Shown: piece after piece, positions 35,156 through 41,443 of the stretch | Position numbering within the stretch: the first letter of the stretch is position 1 | How the letters are laid out: every line of letters begins with the position of its first letter | Assembly: GCA_017628845.1 (NCBI GenBank) | Contig: JAGBYI010000098.1 | Span: 1-58,719 of the forward strand | From: Bacteroidaceae bacterium | Lineage (GTDB): Bacteria; Bacteroidota; Bacteroidia; Bacteroidales; Bacteroidaceae | DNA length: 58,719 nucleotides | Direction: 5' to 3' | Made by a program: the position numbers and the translations under genes | The notes under the pieces: model-generated | Told to the model about the DNA's origin: nothing | The model's database searches: none | What the model saw: the letters and a program-made list of their open reading frames with translations, nothing else

Positions 35156-36450
35156 TTGCTGCCTCCTTTCTTCTTGGTGGTAAGGAGAATGGGATATACC
35201 AGCGACACCTGCACCTTAGTGGGGCCAAAGTAGTGCCAACGGCCCTGCTTTGCCGGGTCGCGCCACAGAATCTCGTAGTCCTCGCTGGGTGTGTATCCAC
35301 GATAGGCAATGGAGGCATAGCCCAAAGACAGGGAGAACTCCATGTTCAGGCGTCTGCCCAAAGGCATGGAGTAACCGTAACTCAGGCCCACGCTCCAGTG
35401 CTCGCCTTGATGACAGATATCGCGCCCCCACTCAAAGTCCCATTTACCGGATTCTGCATATAGGCCCACAAAGTGCCCCATCAAGCGGTCGCGTTGCACG
35501 CTCTTGCCCATCTGTGGGCGCGGCATGGGCTTGAACCACCAGCGTCCCTCGCCTCCTATGCTCAGGAAGCGTATGCAATACTGGTTGTCGGCCTGTCCCC
35601 ATGTCCACCACGGAAACTGGTGGTACCATAGTGCAGAGAATCTCTCGCCAATAGGCACCTCTATGGAATAGTTCACCAGGCTAAGGGCATCGTACAGGAG
35701 ATTGGTCTTCAGAGCCAAAATGGTCTTCTTCTTGTATGAAACCTCGGTAACCGGCAAGGGTTCCAATTCTGGCAAGGTGGGCATCTCCACACTGATGTCG
35801 GGCATCGTATCCGGCACAAATTCCGGCATGGGCTGGTACACGCACAGCCATGTGGCCACACGCAGGGCAGGCATGTGATGGCGTATTATCCAGTTGTAGG
35901 TAAAGCCATTGTCCAATTGCTTCAGTCGCCACTTCTTTGTCTCGGTGGGTATGTCGGCACGCATGATTTTCATCACACGGTCCCTGTTCATCAGGTGGTA
36001 GTTGGCATCCAGTTCCTCGTACAGGCCCTCCCAGTTCTCGCCCATGGGATGCAGGATGATGTTCTGGGGCAGGAGCACACTGTCGTTGGGCAGATTGGCA
36101 AGGATGAAGTCGCGTGCCACCTCGGCACGACGCCTTGCAAGCCAATCGTTGCGATGAGGTGCACCCTCTGGCGAAGCATAGGCATAGATGGCTATGCTGT
36201 CTATGCGTGGCGAGCGGGCAAGGATGTCCCTGATACGTGCCATCTGCAGGGCATTGTCCAGATAGTCCTCCTGCAGATCTATGCGGTCGCAATAATAGTA
36301 AAGGGCATAGCGGTCGCTGTTCACACTATCCGTCACGCCATGGGCATGGCATGGATAGCATAAAACAATCATGGAAATCAAGAAAAGAAGCAACGACCTC
36401 ACCACAGCCAAGTCCTCAAAATCTATATTCTTCTTTACTGAAATATACAA
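35152..36450 (-). CDS. OmpA-like/DUF3575 outer-membrane protein, first gene of the fimbrial operon
   Basis: This 432-aa protein has a signal segment SLLLFLISMIVLCYPCHA. Residues ~45-130 look like an OmpA-type domain (YALYYYCDRIDL, YAYASPEGAPHRNDWLARRR). The C-terminal half is DUF3575, an eight-strand beta-barrel: ALKTNLLYDALSLVNYSIEV, WHYFGPTKVQVSLVYPI. It heads the operon behind a TACCTTTG promoter. Such proteins may tether fimbriae to the outer membrane or peptidoglycan. The exact ATG is uncertain between 36450 and an internal Met. Confidence 0.85.
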   Translation of the reverse strand: MYISVKKNIDFEDLAVVRSLLLFLISMIVLCYPCHAHGVTDSVNSDRYALYYYCDRIDLQEDYLDNALQMARIRDILARSPRIDSIAIYAYASPEGAPHRNDWLARRRAEVARDFILANLPNDSVLLPQNIILHPMGENWEGLYEELDANYHLMNRDRVMKIMRADIPTETKKWRLKQLDNGFTYNWIIRHHMPALRVATWLCVYQPMPEFVPDTMPDISVEMPTLPELEPLPVTEVSYKKKTILALKTNLLYDALSLVNYSIEVPIGERFSALWYHQFPWWTWGQADNQYCIRFLSIGGEGRWWFKPMPRPQMGKSVQRDRLMGHFVGLYAESGKWDFEWGRDICHQGEHWSVGLSYGYSMPLGRRLNMEFSLSLGYASIAYRGYTPSEDYEILWRDPAKQGRWHYFGPTKVQVSLVYPILLTTKKKGGSK

Positions 36451-36516
36451 TTGAAATATACAATCTCTGTCAAGATACTTTACACTGCCTCATGCACAGG
36501 AGGCTATATATGTGCG

Positions 36517-36524
36517 CAAAGGTA
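36517..36524 (-). promoter_or_regulatory. Promoter -7 box of the fimbrial operon
   Basis: The minus strand reads TACCTTTG, ~67 bp upstream of the first start codon. Confidence 0.65.
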
Positions 36525-36708
36525 CGCTTTTTTACCGAGAGATTTACTCCCGTTGGTCGTAATTACCCCCCCCGTTAACATTTGTTAACCTTTGAGATAA
36601 TCCCCGTCCTTAATACCGCCCATACCACGGACACTATGTGCAATGCAACGGAGCGTAATACAGATGCATCCCGGCAATACCTCCGGCTATTCCAGAACCC
36701 CGTAATTT

Positions 36709-36769
36709 GGTCCTCCCGAGGACCGAGGCGAGAGTTCCCGGTTCTTTCGGCTTGGTCCTCGGGAGGACC
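36709..36769. repeat. Family E palindrome, second copy
   Basis: GGTCCTCCCGAGGACC and GGTCCTCGGGAGGACC, each itself palindromic, enclose CGAGGCGAGAGTTCCCG. An 18-bp core is identical, in inverse orientation, to the aroC terminator at 20858-20922. No T tract follows. Confidence 0.7.
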
Positions 36770-36862
36770 GGCCTTTGACGTCCCGATGGCATTTTTCATG
36801 CTCCTCAGCGGGACATTGTTGCATAGATACGAATCCATATCCAAGGGGCACGAACAGAAAAC

Positions 36863-36900
36863 ATTTGGGTGGCCGGGGTTTTACTCCTGACCACCCAAAT
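36863..36900 (-). terminator. Possible terminator of the sialidase transcript
   Basis: A perfect 10-bp stem (ATTTGGGTGG with CCACCCAAAT) followed on the minus strand by GTTTTC. The U run is short. Confidence 0.35.
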
Positions 36901-36931
36901 GGGTTTGATGTATTGGCGTTGCCCCCCCCTG

Positions 36932-37003
36932 TAGGGACGCAGCGTGCTGCGTCCGAGAGGTCTGCCAAGGTCTTATTGGCGGACGCTGCACGCAGCGTCC
37001 CTA
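36932..37003. repeat. Family A palindromic element 3
   Basis: Left arm with core GCAGCGTGCTGC, right arm with core GCTGCACGCAGC. Near-identical to element 4, 130 bp away, including the spacer. Confidence 0.85.
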
Positions 37004-37061
37004 CTGCTTTCACTTAACTACGGCCATAACTGCGTCCAAATCGCTGGCGTTCAACTTTTTG

Positions 37062-37132
37062 TAGGGACGCAGCGTGCTGCGTCCGAGAGTGCTGTCAAGG
37101 TTTATTGGCGGACGCTGCACGCAGCGTCCCTA
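37062..37132. repeat. Family A palindromic element 4
   Basis: Tandem copy of element 3. The shared block continues past the element into ACTGCTTTCACTTAA, which is the sialidase stop region. Confidence 0.85.
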
Positions 37133-37138
37133 CTGCTT

Positions 37139-40100
37139 TCACTTAATTACAACCTTTTTGCCGTTCACGATGTTGACACCCTTTACAGGGGCAGAGAGAC
37201 GGCGGCCGCTCAGGTCATAGATTTCTGTTTCCACAATGCCGTTTTCCGTTTCCACAATGCCGGTGGCATTGTTCTGCTCCAACGTGAAAGCGAGAGAAGA
37301 ACCGCCGTCGGTGGCGGCCTGGGTTGTTACCCAATAGCCTAACTTGCTGTTGACATCGTTCAGGTAGCCAAGGCTATTGGCCGTGTTGCGCAACACCAGA
37401 ACGCCGCTGTTGTTCTCCAAGACAAATGTGGGGGCAGAGGCAAGGTCTACTGCCGAAACAAGGGCATTATTGGAAACTGCACCACCCACAGCCTTGCCCT
37501 CGCCAAGAGCAAGATTCTGGATCTTGTAGCCAACATAGGGGTTGCCCACGAAGGCAAACAGGGCCTTGTCGCCACTGGGCTTTGCGGTGGCACAGGGGAA
37601 CTGCTTTGCGGAGGCATCGTAACTGATGTACTTGTTGCCACGGATGGTGAGGGAGTACCACACACCTTCATCAAAAGATGCAGAAGGCAGGAAGGGTATG
37701 TCCTCGCTCAGCGTACATGTGATAACAAAGTTCTTGCCGGCATCTTCGGCACTTGCCTTACCCTCTGGAGCACCGCTGGTCTCTACGTAGGCAGGGGTCT
37801 GAACAGGAGGGAATGCTTCGCCCACATAGGCAACTTCCTTCTGCTCGTACCACACGTTGTTGCCGCACATATATGTATAGGTGATGTCCAATGGGGTGGC
37901 ATCGGTGGGCTGTGCATCGCCTACGATACGCACGTACTTGCCATTGGTTATTTCGGATATGCTCAGCGATACGTACACCATGGAGTAGCCGCCGGGGGTC
38001 TCCTCGTAGAAGAAACCAATGCGGCCGTCGTTCTGCAGGGTGAAGGTGCTGTAGGCAGAACCTGTCTGTGTGGTGCTCACCACCATGCCCTTCTGCCAGC
38101 CGTTGGCAAAGGTTGCCACGTCGTTCTTGCCAGCCTTCTGGTAACTGGTGGGGCTGGTGATGTCCTTGTAGTAGAAACCTACGTTGCGGCGCACGTCGCC
38201 AGAATATTCATTCAGACCGAGGGGCAGGGACTGAAGTACGATGTTGCAGAGGTTGCCGTCAGCATCCTCCACCTGATAGGTTGTAATCTCACCGTTGGTA
38301 CCGTTCCAGTCGCTGGGTGCAGGGATGTTGCTATTGGTGCCTGTGCCCCAAGAGCCTTGTCCCTTCTCTATGTCGGAATATGTGAAGATGTTGTAGTAAC
38401 GGCCATGGGGCTTGCGTGCAGACATGATGACGTCGCCGTTGGGCAGTTCCTCGCACTTGGGTTCGTTGGCATTGCCAAAGTCGGGGAAGGGCATATCCTG
38501 ACGGGTGCCCAGGATGTGCCATGTCATACCGAAGTCATCGGAGTATGCCACACGGTTGTGCATGTCCTTGCTCCACAGGGCTGCATAGATACGATAGTAC
38601 TCGCCCACCTTGATCTTGGAACTCTGGAAGATACGGCCAGAACCAATGAAGAAACTCTGTGCCGTGTACTGGTCGGTACTGGTCTTGTCGCCTGCCTTGT
38701 ATGCCTCGGTGTCCCAAAGGGAGTAGAACTCCTCGGTAATATCGTCATATATGGAGTCACGGCCTTCGGTCATACTGTGGTAAGTCTCGCCACCGTCCTC
38801 GCTGTAGAAGCGTGCCATACGGTTGGGGTTCTGGCGTGTGGCGCTGCCGCATACGGTATGACCCGTTACAGCCATAAGCAGCACACGACCTGTCTCGCGG
38901 TCGATACAGATGGCAGGATCGCCAAAGCCGTCATTGCCGTTCCATGAGTCTCTTTCGTTACCAGTAATGATGGTGGTGCCCTTCTCCCACTTTGTGCCGT
39001 CGGGAGAGCCGATGCGCTGAACCAGGTCCACACGACCGAAACCTATATCGCCACCACAGGGACGATAGTCGTTGATGGCCAGCAGTTTGCCGTCCTTGCG
39101 CTTGGCAATGGCGGGGATACGGTATGGGGGATTGTTGTGATACCAGAGGTACTGGTACTCGCTCTCCATATCACCGGCAAAGGTAACCGTGGTACCTTCC
39201 TCGGTCTCCTCCACGCTGCCCTTCCAACCATGATATGTCCATGTGCTCATGCTCACCTTCTGGCCATAGGGCAGGTACATTTTCTTCTTCTGTCCGTCCA
39301 GTTCCTTGGTAACGGTGGTGGTGGAGGTGGTACTGCCGTAGGTCATACGGAACTCGCCGATGCGGGTGTTTGTCTCGGGATACTTAGTCTCGCCGGTTAC
39401 GGCAAAGGCAATGTTCACGGGGTCGGGATTGATACGGCTGATGGTCCAGCGCGAACCGGCATCGGTGATGCCGTAGAACTTCAGGTCGCCACCATTGCCG
39501 CCATACATATTCAGCGACTGTCCGCTAGACACTTTGGTGGTAATACCTATGCCAGGCTTGCTCTCGGCCTGATTCTGGCTCATGTCCAAGAACCACTTGG
39601 CGGCTGTGCCGGTGGTCCATGAAGCCACGGTACCGTTGCCGGGAGAGGTGCTGGCGGTGAGTTTGTACTGCTCGCCCAGAGTCTTGCTATAGATAACGAA
39701 GCCATCGGTGTTGTTGCCCACAAAGCAGAACAGCTGGTTCTCCTGGCTCATGTCCATCTGTGCTGTACCTGCCTTGCTGGCAGAGGGTGCACTCCAGGCA
39801 TAGTTGGCATTGTTGCAGTTGCTCAGGCGCAGCCACTTCTCGCCATAGGTAGCAGAGAAGATGGGAGGCAGGGCGTTAGGGTCTGCCACGTTCACCTTGA
39901 AATAGGGCAGCCAAGTCTTCTCGCCACCACCGGCACCCACCCCAGGACCGTAGTTGCCACTTGCATTGGAAATGGCAATGCGCTGGCCGCAGGATGCTAC
40001 GCTGGTGTTAGAGGTGGAAAAGAACATGTAGTATGTCTTGCCTGCCTGCAGGGTGATATTCTCGAACTTGTACTCCACGAACTGGTTGTTCTGGGGTGCA

Positions 40101-40396
40101 GGCTTGTTGGTGGAAATGCCCACCTTGCCGCTGATGTCCTTTGTAGAGGAGATAACCATGTAGGCGGTCTTCTCGTTAGTACCGTTTGTGTTGGTGCACA
40201 GGTGGATGTTGTTCAGAGGAACCTCGGTCACAGCATCGCCTTCGTCGTTCACTTCGGGAACGGTGAAGCCAATCCATGTGATGTTGGCCTTGTCGTTTGC
40301 GCCGGTGCCAACGGACCACGAGGTGTTCACTTCCTGCGCCCAGGTCGCTACCACACCGCAAAGCATGGCAACGAGGAGGAGATAAAACTTCTTCAT
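37139..40396 (-). CDS. Exo-alpha-sialidase (GH33) with type IX-like C-terminus
   Basis: This 1085-aa protein has signal MKKFYLLLVAMLCGVVATWA. A ~400-residue N-terminal beta-rich region precedes the propeller. The sialidase core starts PPYRIPAIAKRKDGKLLAIN (first Arg of the triad, then Asp region GGDIGFG), with Asp-boxes YSEDGGETYHSM and YSDDFGMTWHIL, Glu region NEPKCEELPNGD and GFFYEE for the Tyr-Glu pair. After it lie further beta domains and a final IYDLSGRRLSAPVKG...KVVIK tail, like Prevotella type IX secretion C-termini. It would release terminal sialic acid from host glycans. GIVETEN is tandemly duplicated just before the tail. Confidence 0.9.
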   Translation of the reverse strand: MKKFYLLLVAMLCGVVATWAQEVNTSWSVGTGANDKANITWIGFTVPEVNDEGDAVTEVPLNNIHLCTNTNGTNEKTAYMVISSTKDISGKVGISTNKPAPQNNQFVEYKFENITLQAGKTYYMFFSTSNTSVASCGQRIAISNASGNYGPGVGAGGGEKTWLPYFKVNVADPNALPPIFSATYGEKWLRLSNCNNANYAWSAPSASKAGTAQMDMSQENQLFCFVGNNTDGFVIYSKTLGEQYKLTASTSPGNGTVASWTTGTAAKWFLDMSQNQAESKPGIGITTKVSSGQSLNMYGGNGGDLKFYGITDAGSRWTISRINPDPVNIAFAVTGETKYPETNTRIGEFRMTYGSTTSTTTVTKELDGQKKKMYLPYGQKVSMSTWTYHGWKGSVEETEEGTTVTFAGDMESEYQYLWYHNNPPYRIPAIAKRKDGKLLAINDYRPCGGDIGFGRVDLVQRIGSPDGTKWEKGTTIITGNERDSWNGNDGFGDPAICIDRETGRVLLMAVTGHTVCGSATRQNPNRMARFYSEDGGETYHSMTEGRDSIYDDITEEFYSLWDTEAYKAGDKTSTDQYTAQSFFIGSGRIFQSSKIKVGEYYRIYAALWSKDMHNRVAYSDDFGMTWHILGTRQDMPFPDFGNANEPKCEELPNGDVIMSARKPHGRYYNIFTYSDIEKGQGSWGTGTNSNIPAPSDWNGTNGEITTYQVEDADGNLCNIVLQSLPLGLNEYSGDVRRNVGFYYKDITSPTSYQKAGKNDVATFANGWQKGMVVSTTQTGSAYSTFTLQNDGRIGFFYEETPGGYSMVYVSLSISEITNGKYVRIVGDAQPTDATPLDITYTYMCGNNVWYEQKEVAYVGEAFPPVQTPAYVETSGAPEGKASAEDAGKNFVITCTLSEDIPFLPSASFDEGVWYSLTIRGNKYISYDASAKQFPCATAKPSGDKALFAFVGNPYVGYKIQNLALGEGKAVGGAVSNNALVSAVDLASAPTFVLENNSGVLVLRNTANSLGYLNDVNSKLGYWVTTQAATDGGSSLAFTLEQNNATGIVETENGIVETEIYDLSGRRLSAPVKGVNIVNGKKVVIK

Positions 40397-40452
40397 TCTG
40401 GTTGTTTGTTTTGGATTATTAATTATTGTATTGTTATCGCATTAACAGGGGA

Positions 40453-40460
40453 CAAAGTTA
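40453..40460 (-). promoter_or_regulatory. Promoter -7 box of the sialidase gene
   Basis: The minus strand reads TAACTTTG, ~57 bp upstream of the ATG at 40396. Confidence 0.65.
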
Positions 40461-40577
40461 TAAATAATATGCAAAGGCGCAAAGGAAAGCGTGCATATTA
40501 TTATAAAAACAAGGGGACGGGCAAGGTGTGTTATATATATTTAACGTCGTGCGCATTGCACTTTAGGCATTTATTCG

Positions 40578-40585
40578 TAACTTTG
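40578..40585 (+). promoter_or_regulatory. Plus-strand promoter facing the structured repeat region
   Basis: TAACTTTG with TTG at 40556-40558 exactly 19 bp upstream, a full consensus. The next plus-strand gene starts 859 bp further on, so the promoter drives either the sulfatase with a long leader or a noncoding transcript. Confidence 0.55.
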
Positions 40586-40635
40586 TCAAGCAAACACCGT
40601 TAGAGAACGGAAAACGAAACGAAAAGGAAGGCGAA

Positions 40636-40662
40636 GACGATGACGATGACGATGACGATGAC
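40636..40662. repeat. GATGAC hexanucleotide microsatellite
   Basis: About four and a half perfect GATGAC units abut the left end of the 287-bp family B element. Confidence 0.85.
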
Positions 40663-40703
40663 TATCCACCCCCTCCGCTTCGCTCGTCTCTTCGAGCCCC
40701 GAC

Positions 40704-40774
40704 GTTAAACTGGGGAGTTTAACCCTCATAAGGCACAAAATGACATTGAGTCATTTTTCTAAAGGCCTTATTCG
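40704..40774 (+). other. Structured module M1
   Basis: Order: hairpin GTTAAACT-GGGG-AGTTTAAC; linker CCTCA; stem TAAGGC; ACA; hairpin AAATGAC-ATTGA-GTCATTT; TTCTAAAG; closing stem GCCTTA; TTCG. Every stem is perfect. The linkers are identical to those of M2. Confidence 0.7.
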
Positions 40775-40830
40775 CCCTGTCTCAGGGGGACAGTCAGTTA
40801 CTACTGGCTAACGCTATCACCCTGCCCAGC

Positions 40831-40902
40831 GTCGCACTGAGAGAGTGCGACCCTCAGAGGGTACAGAAGCAGATTTACTGCTTCTTCTAAAGACCCTCTT
40901 CG
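40831..40902 (+). other. Structured module M2
   Basis: Order: hairpin GTCGCACT-GAGAG-AGTGCGAC; linker CCTCA; stem GAGGGT; ACA; hairpin GAAGCAG-ATTTA-CTGCTTC; TTCTAAAG; closing stem ACCCTC; TTCG. Stem lengths equal those of M1 (8, 6 and 7 bp) but the stem sequences are different. Confidence 0.7.
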
Positions 40903-41183
40903 CCCCCTGAGACAGGGGCGAGTACCCCGTAGGGGGGAGGGGGTGGATAAACCCTCTGCGCCCTCTTGTCGTAACGAAGTTTGCGACCCCTCCAGCGCCA
41001 GCGTGAAAAACGAAAGAGAATAAATCTCTGCGCTCTTTGCGGTCTCTGCGTGCAAAAATATCTCTCACGCAAAGGACGCAAAGGACGCAGAGTTACAAAG
41101 CAAACTGCGCTGCCGCTGAAGTAGTCGCTGGCTACGCGCGACAGAGAACGCAGAGACAAAACGATGAACGATTAACGATGAAC

Positions 41184-41230
41184 TATCCACCCCCTCCGCG
41201 CTTCGCGCTCGTCCCACCTGTCTCAGGGGG
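41184..41230. repeat. Family B half-element
   Basis: TATCCACCCCCTCC followed by a CGCGCTTCGCGCTCG palindrome and CTGTCTCAGGGGGAC, then the similarity stops. The surrounding 40950-41183 stretch has AAGGACGCAAAGGACGCAGAG-type short repeats and no gene. Confidence 0.65.
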
Positions 41231-41299
41231 ACAAAATAAACGAAAAGGTAAAAACGATGAGCGGATGAGCGGTGAGCGAAAAACGTAAACACCCAACAG

Positions 41300-41405
41300 T
41301 AGGGACGCATGCGTCCGCAAACAGCGTTTTAAGATAATCTGGATGCTGAACCTCCCCACTCGCGAAACACTCCATCTTTTGCCAATTCGGACGCATGCGT
41401 CCCTA
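41300..41405. repeat. Family A element 5, short-core variant
   Basis: Both arms have the minimal core GCATGC (TAGGGACGCATGCGTCCG and CGGACGCATGCGTCCCTA), separated by a ~70-bp spacer. It ends 38 bp upstream of the sulfatase start. Confidence 0.85.
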
Positions 41406-41443
41406 CATTTACGACTCTAACAATTAACACTTTACCCCCCCTT

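Larger units (their letters stand above)
40663..40949. mobile_element. Long family B element (287 bp) carrying two structured modules
   Basis: Ends TATCCACCCCCTCC and GGAGGGGGTGGATA are the same 14-bp inverted repeats as the 129-bp uvrA copy, in the same plus-strand orientation. The additional length comes from two ~75-bp hairpin modules placed next to the two CTGTCTCAGG/CCTGAGACAG blocks. No ORF of meaningful length. Confidence 0.75.

Noticed and set aside
36863-36900. Hairpin as a certain terminator for the sialidase
   Set aside because: The stem is perfect but the U run is interrupted and it lies 240 bp past the stop; listed only at low confidence.
40950-41443. Small open frames upstream of the sulfatase
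   Set aside because: They run through repeats (AAGGACGC, family B half, family A element 5) and show no domain or start signal.
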